Source of the DNA: JBGTKH01 sp041744735
Lineage (GTDB): Bacteria > Planctomycetota > Planctomycetia > Pirellulales > Pirellulaceae
Assembly: GCA_041744735.1 (NCBI GenBank)
Contig: JBGTKH010000030.1
Coordinates: forward strand, 1 to 16,788
Direction: 5' to 3'
DNA: 16,788 bases
Shown: positions 7,976 to 15,235 of the stretch, one piece after another
Numbering within the stretch: position 1 is the first letter of the stretch
Layout: each line of letters opens with the position of its first letter
The notes under the pieces: model-generated
What the model was told of the DNA's origin: nothing
What the model saw: the letters and a program-made list of their open reading frames with translations, nothing else
The model's database searches: none
Translations under genes and position numbers: made by a program

Positions 7976-8427
7976 AAATCAGGCGGGTCGCATACAACAA
8001 CCGGAAAAGGTCCTTTGAGATTCAGACGTCCACCAAGCGTTATGTGTTCCCGTACGCGAAGTTGGACGTTCAGCCATCGGCGGATGATCCGATCCAGAAG
8101 GTGTCTGTCGACGAAGAACTTGATAACGAGGCATTCACGTACGAGCTTCAGTCCGGCGCAGAGGGCACGGTTCACATCGATCATGTTTTGGAGTACAACC
8201 GCGATCCTCGGTACCTGCGTGACCTGCTGCTGTACAAGCTCACGTTGGAAGCCAAACAGCGCGTGCAGAGCAGTTCGCTGAGTAAACGAGAGTTGATTCG
8301 CCGGCTAGGCACTTCCGCCGCTCAGTTCTATCGCTTGCTCGACCAGACGAATTACAAAAAGTCCATCGACCAACTTATGGCGCTGCTACACATTCTCGAT
8401 TGCGAAGTTGAACTTGTCGTGAAGTAG
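7972..8427 (+). CDS. partner protein: N-terminal DUF2442-like domain + C-terminal XRE-type HTH
   Basis: This 151-residue protein starts inside the last codons of the DUF4160 gene (ATGA overlap), with a purine-rich AGAGGGA upstream. Residues 1-80 (MKIRRVAYNNRKRSFEIQTS and onward) appear beta-rich and occupy the position of the DUF2442 partner that commonly follows DUF4160; the similarity is suggestive only. Residues 104-143 (SKRELIRRLGTSAAQFYRLL...SIDQLMALLHILD) form a convincing helix-turn-helix with its helical scaffold, as in XRE/HigA-type regulators. The architecture suggests a combined antitoxin/repressor that neutralises the DUF4160 protein and autoregulates through the inverted repeat at 7754-7773. 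That function is inferred from layout. Confidence 0.75.
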   Translation: MKIRRVAYNNRKRSFEIQTSTKRYVFPYAKLDVQPSADDPIQKVSVDEELDNEAFTYELQSGAEGTVHIDHVLEYNRDPRYLRDLLLYKLTLEAKQRVQSSSLSKRELIRRLGTSAAQFYRLLDQTNYKKSIDQLMALLHILDCEVELVVK

Positions 8428-8499
8428 CAACCGATCCGTTGGGTGGCTGATTTCCGTGAAACCGGCACGTCGAAACCGCGGTACAACTGTTATCAACGC

Positions 8500-8525
8500 A
8501 ATGCGATCTGTAAGCCTCGCATTTT
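8500..8525 (+). terminator. possible intrinsic terminator after the DUF4160/HTH unit
   Basis: A perfect 7-bp inverted repeat, AATGCGA (8500-8506) and TCGCATT (8517-8523) with a 10-nt loop, ends in a short T run (TTTT, 8522-8525), 73 nt after the HTH stop. The T run is short, so termination would be modest. Confidence 0.3.
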
Positions 8526-8548
8526 CGATGCGCGGAAAGGAGCCTGTC

Positions 8549-9796
8549 ATGCGTCGTCTGATTTCGGCGGTCGTGGTGTTAATCGTTTTCAACTTCGCCC
8601 ATCTCCCGCTGCGTGCCGAGCCGCTGGCGGAGAAGTATCTGATCGAAGGCAAACTCGCCGAGGGCGCGCGGGCGTTGAGCGAATATTTGAACGCGAACCC
8701 GCAGGACGACGAGGCCCGCTTTGGATTGGGCGTTGTGCAGTTCCTGCGGGCCTATGAGCATTTGGGCGGCAGCCTTTACAAATACGGCTTGAGCACCGAG
8801 CGAACGTTGGCCCGGCAATGGCCGCCGGTTCGCCAATTGTTTCCGCAAAATCCTGCGCCGGAAGAATTTCGTTACGAGGACGCCCGGCGGATCTTGCAGA
8901 CGTTTGTCGACGACGTGGAAGACGCCGACGCCACACTGGCCGAGGTGAAGGACGCCGATGTCAAGTTACCGCTGCACTTGGGACAGGTCAAATTGACGCT
9001 GTTCGATCCGGGGCAGTCGATCAACGCAGCCATGCTGCTGGGGCGCATGGAAGCTGCGGTGCCGCGCAATGAGGTAGAACAGTTCGTGATCACGTTCGAT
9101 CGCGGCGACGTGAGCTGGCTGCGCGGATATTGCCACGTCTTGGCCGCCTTGGGCGAAGTAATGCTGGCCATCGACGGCCAAGAGCTGTTCGAGTGCACGG
9201 CGCATCTGCTGTTCGAAAAGGTCGATTCGCCGCACACGTTTCTGCAACAGAATCGGCGAGGACTTGACGAGATCACCAGCTTCGATCGGCCGCTCATCTC
9301 GGACGTGATTGCTTACATCCACTTAATGCTGCGGTTGCCCGTCAAGGAACCGGTCCGTATGCGGACGGCTCTGGAGCATCTCGAAGTGACCGCCAAGATG
9401 GCCAAAGAGATGTGGCAGTTCTATCTGGCCGAAACGGACGACGATCGCGAATGGATACCTAATCCCAATCAGCAAGGCGTGCTGCGCGTGGCCGTGAGCA
9501 AACCGATGATCGACACGTGGTTGGCCAGCGTGGACGAATTTGAACTGATCCTGCAGGGCAAATGCCTCGTGCCGTTCTGGCGCGGCGATCCAACGGCCCG
9601 CGGTGTCAATGTGCGGCGCATCTTCACCGATCCGCCGCAGGACATCGACATCGTACTGTGGGTTCAAGGCACCGCCGCCACGCCGTATCTCGAAGACGGG
9701 CGGATCACAAAGCTCGCCGATCAGGCAACGCTCGGACGGATCAACGACACCTTCGGCGGCTGGCGATTCTTCGGCTTCGCGTTTTGGTTCAATTGA
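8549..9796 (+). CDS. secreted hypothetical protein with TPR-like N-terminus
   Basis: I do not recognise a named family for this 415-residue protein. The ATG at 8549 is chosen because AAAGGAG (8536-8542) lies 6 nt upstream and the product then begins with a signal peptide (MRRLISAVVVLIVFNFAHLPLRA). In-frame ATGs at 8456, 8501 and 8528 lack this. Residues 28-65 (LAEKYLIEGKLAEGARALSE...ARFGLGVVQFL) look like one to two tetratricopeptide-type helical hairpins. The remainder is mixed alpha/beta with no catalytic motif I can identify and ends in an aromatic run (GGWRFFGFAFWFN). It is probably periplasmic or envelope-associated. It converges on the SulP gene with only 23 nt between the stops. Coding is secure, function unknown. 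Confidence 0.85.
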   Translation: MRRLISAVVVLIVFNFAHLPLRAEPLAEKYLIEGKLAEGARALSEYLNANPQDDEARFGLGVVQFLRAYEHLGGSLYKYGLSTERTLARQWPPVRQLFPQNPAPEEFRYEDARRILQTFVDDVEDADATLAEVKDADVKLPLHLGQVKLTLFDPGQSINAAMLLGRMEAAVPRNEVEQFVITFDRGDVSWLRGYCHVLAALGEVMLAIDGQELFECTAHLLFEKVDSPHTFLQQNRRGLDEITSFDRPLISDVIAYIHLMLRLPVKEPVRMRTALEHLEVTAKMAKEMWQFYLAETDDDREWIPNPNQQGVLRVAVSKPMIDTWLASVDEFELILQGKCLVPFWRGDPTARGVNVRRIFTDPPQDIDIVLWVQGTAATPYLEDGRITKLADQATLGRINDTFGGWRFFGFAFWFN

Positions 9797-9819
9797 ACAA
9801 TCGTATTGTTGCGGGTCTT

Positions 9820-11820
9820 TCAGAACTGATCCCGCCGCAGGACCTCGACGGTTTCCAGACAGGCGGTGATGCGGTGTTTGGGCTGAACGTTGGTGCGCAG
9901 GTAGTCGAAAATTCGGCTGGCAATCTCTTCTGGCACAACGGCCTCGATTCGCACTTGAGATTTTGGCAAGCCGTCGTCGGACCGGCTGCCGCGTCCGGCG
10001 CCGGAGCAAGGAATGGACGTGTAGCCGGATGCTCCCAGATCCAAAAACCGCTCGGATAGTTCATTCTCCAACTCACTTCCCGCCACCACAGTCACGCGGC
10101 GCAGAAAGGCTCGCTTTCGTGCGGCGCGCGGATGCTCCGACACCTGCTCGTGACCCTCCAAGCCGACGACCTCGAAGTTCAGGCCGGCTTGCGCGAAGTC
10201 CAACTCCATCTCGTGCAACTTTTCCATCACGCTATGGTCGACCAGTTTCGTGCCGGCCAGATCGACGACAATGTTATTCTTCTGAATCAACCCCAGTTGC
10301 TCGATCTGCCGTTTGAACGGAATCCAATTACTGAACACCGCCGAACCTCTGGCCGTAATGACAACCGTATTATCGTCGCGCGTGTTGACTTCCAAATAGG
10401 GCACGAAGAGGGAACGCAACGGGACGCCGTTGGCGAAGTGGATCACAAACTTGATGGCAATGCCGATCCCAATCCCAATGAGCAAATCGGTGGCCAAGAC
10501 GGCGATCACGGTGCCGGCAAAGATCACTAGCTGTTCGATGCCGATCTTGTAAACGTTGATGAATTCCTTCGGCGAAGCCAAGCGAAACCCGGTGTACACC
10601 AGCATCGCCGCCAGCGCCGCCAGCGGAATGCGGTGAATCAGGGCCGGCAGCAGGGCCACGAATCCCAGCAAGAACAGTCCGTGCCACAGGTCGGCGAAGC
10701 GCGTGCGTGCTCCGTTGTCGATGTTGGCCTTGCTGCGCACGATTTCGGAAATCATCGGCAGCCCGCCGACACACGCCGCAATCGTGTTGGCGATCCCGAC
10801 CGCCACTAAATCGCGGTTCAAATTGGTCTTCCGTTTCCAGGGATCGAGCATGTCCACGGCCTTGGCACTGAGCATCGACTCCAAGCTGCCAATCAACGCG
10901 AACATCATGACCCACTTCCAGCCCGCGAGCGTCGCTAAGCTGGAGAAATCCGGGCTCGCCATGGCCTTGAACAAATTTCCCGGCACGCTGACCAAAAACT
11001 GCTGACCCAACTTGAATTCATGACCGGCGAACGAATAGGTGTGCGCGTGCGACAAATCGAAGTACATGCCCATCGGTATCGCGACCAGCAGCACGACCAG
11101 CGGCGCTGGAACCAAATGGAACCACTTGTTTTTCCACTTTGACTTGAGAAACGGCAAGCCAAACAAAATTAGCAGGCTCACGGCACCGATCAGCGCGATG
11201 TCCGGATTCATGTGCGCAAACTTTTCGGGAAGTTCACGAATGATCTCAAACGGCTCGCCCTTGGCCGATTGACCAATGGCGACCGGCAATTGCTTGAGCA
11301 CGATGATCACGCCGATGGCCGCCAGCATGCCGTGCACGGCTGCGGTCGGAAAAAAATCGCCGAGCACGCCGGCGCGCACGAATCCAAATATAATTTGAAT
11401 GAGGCCGGCCGCTACGCCAACGGCCAAAGCCATCTTGTACGCCTTCAGGTCGGCCGCCGGATCCTGGCCTCCCGTAAACCCGAATTCCGTAACGGCACCG
11501 ACGGCAATCACGATCAACCCCGCCGCGGGTCCTTTGATCGTCAATTCGGCGTTGCTCAAAAACGTTGTCAGCACGGCGCCGATGATGGCCGTGAACACAC
11601 CGGCGACGGCCGGGTAACCGCTGGCCAACGAGATCCCCAGGCACAACGGCAGGGCGATCAGAAATACCAGGAAACCCGAAAGGACGTCGTTTTTCAGATA
11701 CTTGACGAAGCCGGCGGCATTGCCGCGTGGAATGTCGTTGGGATCGACCTTTGGGTCTTGCTTGTGTTCGGAATGTGCGGACAAGGGTCTGGCTCCTTGG
11801 TGTTGATTCAAAGCGGTCAT
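9820..11820 (-). CDS. SulP-family anion transporter with STAS and C-terminal PII-like domain
   Basis: Read from the ATG at 11820 this is 666 residues. A TTG at 11784 has a much better ribosome-binding site (AAGGAG, 11793-11798, 8-nt gap) and may be the true start, removing 12 residues. Residues 44-465 form the SulP membrane domain (LPLCLGISLASGYP and NAELTIKGPAAGLIVIAVGA in the first helices). Residues 475-560 are a STAS domain with the signature VVDLAGTKLVDHS. Residues 570-665 resemble a PII/SbtB-like signalling domain: a beta strand LRRVTVVAGS, helix, LGASGYT, a T-loop-like GAGRGSRSDDG, then QVRIEAVVPEEIASRI. SulP proteins carry sulfate, bicarbonate or dicarboxylates. The PII-like tail suggests nucleotide-sensing gating, as for SbtB with SbtA, and so hints at bicarbonate. 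The gene ends a tightly packed minus-strand operon with redox-complex subunits (34-nt gap). Confidence 0.9.
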   Translation of the reverse strand: MTALNQHQGARPLSAHSEHKQDPKVDPNDIPRGNAAGFVKYLKNDVLSGFLVFLIALPLCLGISLASGYPAVAGVFTAIIGAVLTTFLSNAELTIKGPAAGLIVIAVGAVTEFGFTGGQDPAADLKAYKMALAVGVAAGLIQIIFGFVRAGVLGDFFPTAAVHGMLAAIGVIIVLKQLPVAIGQSAKGEPFEIIRELPEKFAHMNPDIALIGAVSLLILFGLPFLKSKWKNKWFHLVPAPLVVLLVAIPMGMYFDLSHAHTYSFAGHEFKLGQQFLVSVPGNLFKAMASPDFSSLATLAGWKWVMMFALIGSLESMLSAKAVDMLDPWKRKTNLNRDLVAVGIANTIAACVGGLPMISEIVRSKANIDNGARTRFADLWHGLFLLGFVALLPALIHRIPLAALAAMLVYTGFRLASPKEFINVYKIGIEQLVIFAGTVIAVLATDLLIGIGIGIAIKFVIHFANGVPLRSLFVPYLEVNTRDDNTVVITARGSAVFSNWIPFKRQIEQLGLIQKNNIVVDLAGTKLVDHSVMEKLHEMELDFAQAGLNFEVVGLEGHEQVSEHPRAARKRAFLRRVTVVAGSELENELSERFLDLGASGYTSIPCSGAGRGSRSDDGLPKSQVRIEAVVPEEIASRIFDYLRTNVQPKHRITACLETVEVLRRDQF

Positions 11821-11854
11821 TCCGCATCGGCGATACGGCCGCTGGGGATGTCAA

Positions 11855-12622
11855 TTAGCTTTCTTCTTCCAGCCGGCCGAGCAGCCGCAACATGCCGTCC
11901 AGGATCGTCATGGGATGCGGCGGGCAGCCGGGGATGTACAGGTCCACGGGAACGACGCTGTCGGCGCCGTTGTTTTGTTCGGCGTGACCGATGTAGGGTC
12001 CACCGGAAATCGCACAGGCGCCCACGGCGATCACGATCTTGGGTGCGGGGACGGCCGCGTACGTTTTCTCCAGCGCCAGCTTCATGTTTTGAGTCACCGG
12101 GCCGGTGATGATTAGTCCGTCGGCGTGCCGCGGCGAGGCGACGATCTTGATCCCGAAGCGGCTGAGGTCGAAGCCGATCGTGTTCAGCACGTTGGTGTCC
12201 GCCTCGCAGCCGTTGCAGCCGCCGGCACTGACTTCGCGAAGCTGCAGCGACCGGCCGAACAGCCGCTGCATCTTCTGGTCGAGTGCCGCGGCGCGTTCAA
12301 ATGCGCTGCCGTCGATAATCAGTCCTTCACGAGTCCGACTAGCCAAGCGGTACTCGTTCGTGTACGAGATCGCCTTTTCGGGGCAAGCTTCCATGCAGTC
12401 GGTACAGAACAGGCAGCGACCCAAGTCCAACTTCATGTTGCCGTTGCTGATGCTAATCGCGTCGGTCGGACAGGCTTCGGCGCACTGGCGACAACCGTCC
12501 GGGCACTTCGACGCATCGATCACCGGCAACCCGCGCAGCCGATCGGGCATCGGCACCGGCTCGGCCGGATACTTCATCGTCCGATGGCGCTGCCGGATTC
12601 GTTCATTGAGGATGTTAAGCAT
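11855..12622 (-). CDS. ferredoxin + NuoB/HycG-like small subunit fusion of an Ehr/group-4 hydrogenase-like complex
   Basis: The protein has 255 residues. The N-terminal part carries two [4Fe-4S] ferredoxin motifs: Cys40/44/47/51 (CPDGCRQCAEACP) and Cys70/73/76/80 (CLFCTDCMEACP). The C-terminal part is the electron-transfer small subunit with four candidate ligands for the proximal cluster: Cys136 and Cys139 (GGCNGCE), Cys203 (VGACAISGG) and Cys233 (PGCPPHP). The CxxC spacing is the hydrogenase type, not the CC pair of complex I NuoB. It corresponds to HycF+HycG (or HyfH+HyfI) fused, as in EhrS-like proteins. It would pass electrons between a soluble donor and the large subunit encoded upstream. 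The N-terminus MLNILNERIRQRHRTMKYP fits the family, so I keep this ATG although it lies inside a repeat unit and has no Shine-Dalgarno. Confidence 0.9.
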   Translation of the reverse strand: MLNILNERIRQRHRTMKYPAEPVPMPDRLRGLPVIDASKCPDGCRQCAEACPTDAISISNGNMKLDLGRCLFCTDCMEACPEKAISYTNEYRLASRTREGLIIDGSAFERAAALDQKMQRLFGRSLQLREVSAGGCNGCEADTNVLNTIGFDLSRFGIKIVASPRHADGLIITGPVTQNMKLALEKTYAAVPAPKIVIAVGACAISGGPYIGHAEQNNGADSVVPVDLYIPGCPPHPMTILDGMLRLLGRLEEES

Positions 12623-12674
12623 TGGTCATTGGTCATTGGTCATTGGTCATTGGTCATTGGTCATTGGTCATTGG
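12620..12674. repeat. heptanucleotide tandem array CATTGGT x7 plus partial
   Basis: Seven exact copies of CATTGGT (12620-12668) and a partial eighth unit (12669-12674). On the minus strand it reads ACCAATG repeated, and the last ATG is the start codon of the small-subunit gene. It is typical of short tandemly repeated repetitive (STRR) sequences known from cyanobacteria and other genomes. Confidence 0.9.
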
Positions 12675-12703
12675 CAAAGAAAAGAGCTGGCAGCAAACTC
12701 TTA

Positions 12704-12761
12704 ACAAATGACAAATGACAAATGACAAATGACAAATGACAAATGACTAATGACTAATGAC
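12704..12761. repeat. heptanucleotide tandem array ACAAATG x6 then ACTAATG x2
   Basis: Six copies of ACAAATG followed by two copies of the variant ACTAATG and a partial AC. The reverse complement unit (CATTTGT / CATTAGT) matches the CATTGGT array at six of seven positions, so the two arrays are inverted relative to each other, with a 29-nt spacer (12675-12703) between them. It ends 2 nt from the large-subunit stop codon. Confidence 0.9.
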
Positions 12762-12763
12762 AG

Positions 12764-14290
12764 CTATAGATCATGTCCACAGTACGAGAGGTTGAAGCTT
12801 TTATTGCACAGGGGAAAGTCAGAAATCTCTTGGTTGCGCAGCGACATGGCCAGACCAATCCAGTTATGGAACGACGGGTCGACGACTTTGTATTGGGCGA
12901 AGCGTCCGTGAGCGTCGGTGATCGCGACGTGGCAGATTTCGCCGCGCCAGCCTTCGACCATCGAAACCACGATGGCATCGCTCATCAGCGGGCCGACTTC
13001 GCGGCGCAGCTCGCCGGCCGGCAAATGTTCAAGCTGGTCCAGCAGGTACCGTCCCGAGCGTTGAATCTCCAGCCAGCGGACATAGGCGCGGCCCGCCACG
13101 TCTCCCGTATGCCAGACCGACACCGGGATGTGCGCGAAACGATAAATGCCGGCAGGATAATCGTGCCGGGCGTCGACTTCCAAACCGCAAGCTCGGGCCG
13201 CCACGCCGACCAGTCCGAGTGCGACCGCATTCTCTTGCGAGACGGCGCCGGTTTCTTCAAAGCGGGCTTGCACGGAAGAACTGTCCCACAGAAGCTGCGT
13301 CGCGCCGGCCACGTCGCGCAGTGCCGGCCGAAGTTGATCCAGTGAATGCTGAATCCGCTGCTCGTCGACATCCCAAACCACACCGCCCGGCCGCACCATG
13401 CCGCGTCCGAAACGGTTACCGCATATACGGGCCGTGGAATTCAAAAAATCACCGCGCAGCCGGCCGCAGTAGGACGCCGTCGGCAGAAAACCTACGTCGT
13501 CCGCCAGAGCGCCCATGTCGCCGGTGTGATTGGCCAGGCGTTCCAACTCCAAGGCAATACCGCGCAGCGCTTGCGCCCGCATCGACGGCGAGCAGTTGGC
13601 CAGTCCCTCGATCGCCTGGCAATACGCGGTCGCGTGTCCGATCGACGTGTCGCCGGCCAGCGTTTCCATGTAATGGATTGTGCGCTTGTCCGGTCCGCCG
13701 ACCAGCCGCCGCTCGACGCCGCGATGCTGATAGCCCAACGAAATCTCTAAATGAAACACGTGCTCGCCGTGACATTGAAAGCGGAAGTGCCCAGGCTCGA
13801 TCACGCCGGCATGCACGGGGCCAACGGCGACTTCGTGGATCTCCGGCCCGGCAACGCGGAAGAAGTCGGTCACGCTCGGCTGAATGTCGTCGCCCACCGC
13901 GCGTCCCCAAGCGTCGTGCGGCGGCCGATACGACCGATGGAAGCGAACCGGCTTCAGCCATGGATGGCCTTCCGGCCGAACGCCCCATTGCTCGGCAATC
14001 TCGCGTTCAAACCAATGAACCTGCGGACAGTCGGGCGTAAGCGACGGGTAGCGGTCATCGACGTCGGTTGTCGAGACGTGCAGTTCGCTGCTCTCGCCGT
14101 GTCCCACGACCAAGTACAACCGCACGGCGTCGCCGCCGATGGGCTGGCCGAAAAACGCATTCACGCGGCCGCCGGCGCTCGTCTGCTGCAGCAAACTCTG
14201 CCGGAAGTCCGCGAACGATAACCGCGGAACTTCGGCCAAGCCAAGCGGCTTGCCACATCGCAATGGGATAGAACCAGCGGAGTACGTCAT
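12764..14290 (-). CDS. NuoC+NuoD-like large subunit of an Ehr/hydrogenase-4-type complex, Ni-Fe ligands absent
   Basis: This 508-residue fusion has a NuoC-like N-terminal part (about 1-140, with DCPQVHWFEREIAEQWGVRPEGHP) and a NuoD/HycE-like C-terminal part (about 150-508). VGPVHAGVIEPGHFRF, LGYQHRGVE (around 185-193) and ALELERLANHTGDMG are family signatures. In genuine [NiFe] hydrogenases two CxxC pairs hold the metal. Here the first site reads GDTSIGHA (213-220) with no cysteine pair, and the C-terminus reads SFNLSYCGHDL in place of a DPCxxC-type ending. It is therefore probably not a hydrogenase but an 'energy-converting hydrogenase-related' (EhrL-like) quinone- or ferredoxin-interacting subunit. 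The ATG lies 2 nt after the HTH-EIIA stop, so the two are co-transcribed and likely coupled. Subunit class is secure; the reaction is unknown. Confidence 0.9.
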   Translation of the reverse strand: MTYSAGSIPLRCGKPLGLAEVPRLSFADFRQSLLQQTSAGGRVNAFFGQPIGGDAVRLYLVVGHGESSELHVSTTDVDDRYPSLTPDCPQVHWFEREIAEQWGVRPEGHPWLKPVRFHRSYRPPHDAWGRAVGDDIQPSVTDFFRVAGPEIHEVAVGPVHAGVIEPGHFRFQCHGEHVFHLEISLGYQHRGVERRLVGGPDKRTIHYMETLAGDTSIGHATAYCQAIEGLANCSPSMRAQALRGIALELERLANHTGDMGALADDVGFLPTASYCGRLRGDFLNSTARICGNRFGRGMVRPGGVVWDVDEQRIQHSLDQLRPALRDVAGATQLLWDSSSVQARFEETGAVSQENAVALGLVGVAARACGLEVDARHDYPAGIYRFAHIPVSVWHTGDVAGRAYVRWLEIQRSGRYLLDQLEHLPAGELRREVGPLMSDAIVVSMVEGWRGEICHVAITDAHGRFAQYKVVDPSFHNWIGLAMSLRNQEISDFPLCNKSFNLSYCGHDL

Positions 14291-14292
14291 CG

Positions 14293-14964
14293 TTAACTGG
14301 GTGACGGATTTAAACGGCGAGCATGGGAAAGTATTTCGTCGAACGAGGCGTGCCGCATAACCGCCGCGCGAAACTCAGCATCCCGCAGCGCGGAAGCGAG
14401 TTGAGCCAACAGGTGCAGATGGTTGCGAACGTTGCTGGCCACGATCATAAACAGCACGCTCACCGCTTGCCCCTGCGGACCCGCAAAGGCCTGCGGGTTG
14501 CTCAGAAAACAGAGCGTGACCGTGGGCTGATCGGCAGCCAGCACCAGCGGACGGCTGGGATGCGGGATCGCAATCCCGTCGCCGACGGTCGTCGAGCCAG
14601 CGCGTTCGCGCGTGAGTAACAGCGCGAGCAAACTTTCGCGCTCGTCTGGTTGAAGTTTGGGAATCTGCTGCACGACGGCGCCGAGCACCGACGGTTTGTC
14701 ATCTCCAGGCACGTCGTACAAGGCGCTGCCGGCTTCCAGGGCGTCCGCGAATTCGCCGGGCCGAAAGTCGCCGTTCACTCGCGCGAGCAATGACCGTGGC
14801 ACGTCGATGTGCTGCAACGTGGCCCACTCGATCAACTCGGCTCGATGAAACGAATACTGCGAGTTGACCAGTTGAGCCGGCAGATTATCTTCCCGCACCC
14901 AGCGGTAGACGGTGTTTTCCGAAACGCCGAACAGCGTGGCGACTTCGTACAATTTCAGTTGCAT
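14293..14964 (-). CDS. fusion of HTH (excisionase/MerR-like) and PTS EIIA (mannitol/fructose/Ntr type)
   Basis: This 223-residue protein starts at an ATG with GGAG 8 nt upstream (14973-14976). Residues 4-50 (YEVATLFGVSENTVYRWVREDNLP...FHRAELIEWA) are an excisionase-type helix-turn-helix. Residues 70-215 form an EIIA type-2 domain, with the phospho-accepting His135 in GDGIAIPHPS. Such proteins are phosphorylated through EI/HPr-type relays and here lack EIIB and EIIC, pointing to a regulatory (PtsN-like) role, probably switching DNA binding or partner binding with phosphorylation state. It is the first gene of the minus-strand operon with the redox-complex subunits and SulP-PII transporter, so it may be a local regulator. 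A TATAAA hexamer (minus strand, about 15010-15015) is a possible -10 with no good -35. Confidence 0.88.
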   Translation of the reverse strand: MQLKLYEVATLFGVSENTVYRWVREDNLPAQLVNSQYSFHRAELIEWATLQHIDVPRSLLARVNGDFRPGEFADALEAGSALYDVPGDDKPSVLGAVVQQIPKLQPDERESLLALLLTRERAGSTTVGDGIAIPHPSRPLVLAADQPTVTLCFLSNPQAFAGPQGQAVSVLFMIVASNVRNHLHLLAQLASALRDAEFRAAVMRHASFDEILSHARRLNPSPS

Positions 14965-15098
14965 CGTTGCAGCTCCGGTCCGTCCGCACAGGCTCCTAGG
15001 AATTCAGTTTTTATACTTTCGCACGGCCCCAATGACTACGCAACGTTTCGTTACTAATCTGTAAGGTTGAATGCCACAGGATCGCATCGCCGCCGTTT

Positions 15099-15114
15099 CT
15101 TACGTTTTCGTAAG
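15099..15114. promoter_or_regulatory. candidate operator palindrome between divergent operons
   Basis: CTTACG-TTTT-CGTAAG is a perfect 6-bp inverted repeat with a 4-bp spacer; its right half begins the second GTAAGGTTG copy. Its position between a response-regulator gene and a regulator-led operon makes it a candidate binding site. There is no direct evidence of binding. Confidence 0.35.
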
Positions 15115-15168
15115 GTTGTTCAATTGCCCTCGCCAAGCCTGTGGCCAAGGCATAAATTGCCAGGGGGA

Positions 15169-15235
15169 GGCTGGGGCTGAGTCCGCGAAGCCCCAGTCCA
15201 TCGCAATCTGGGGCTTCGCGGACTCAGCCCCAGCC
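15169..15235. repeat. REPIN-like inverted repeat, 28-bp perfect arms
   Basis: Perfect 28-bp arms lie at 15169-15196 and 15208-15235, with an 11-nt loop. Each arm also folds alone (CTGGGGCT / AGCCCCAG, 10-nt loop). It sits 108 bp upstream of the response regulator start. It is very GC-rich and would form a strong hairpin if transcribed. Confidence 0.8.

Noticed and set aside
9796..9810. AACAAT-CGT-ATTGTT hairpin between convergent genes
   Set aside because: A 6-bp AT-rich stem with a 3-nt loop and no T run is too weak to call a bidirectional terminator.
11212..12108. 298-codon plus-strand frame across the SulP and small-subunit genes
   Set aside because: It is antisense to two well-supported genes and spans their boundary; composition is shadow-like.
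12620..12761. CRISPR-like appearance of the repeated region
   Set aside because: Units are 7 bp and directly adjacent, with no spacers; these are simple heptamer tandem arrays.
13219..14040. 273-codon plus-strand frame within the large-subunit gene
   Set aside because: It is extremely Arg/Pro/Ala-rich and antisense to conserved NuoD-like sequence.
15001..15060. Possible sigma54 site upstream of the HTH-EIIA gene, considered because of its PtsN-like domain
   Set aside because: No GG-N10-GC arrangement with the flanking consensus is present on the minus strand; only a TATAAA hexamer without a good -35.
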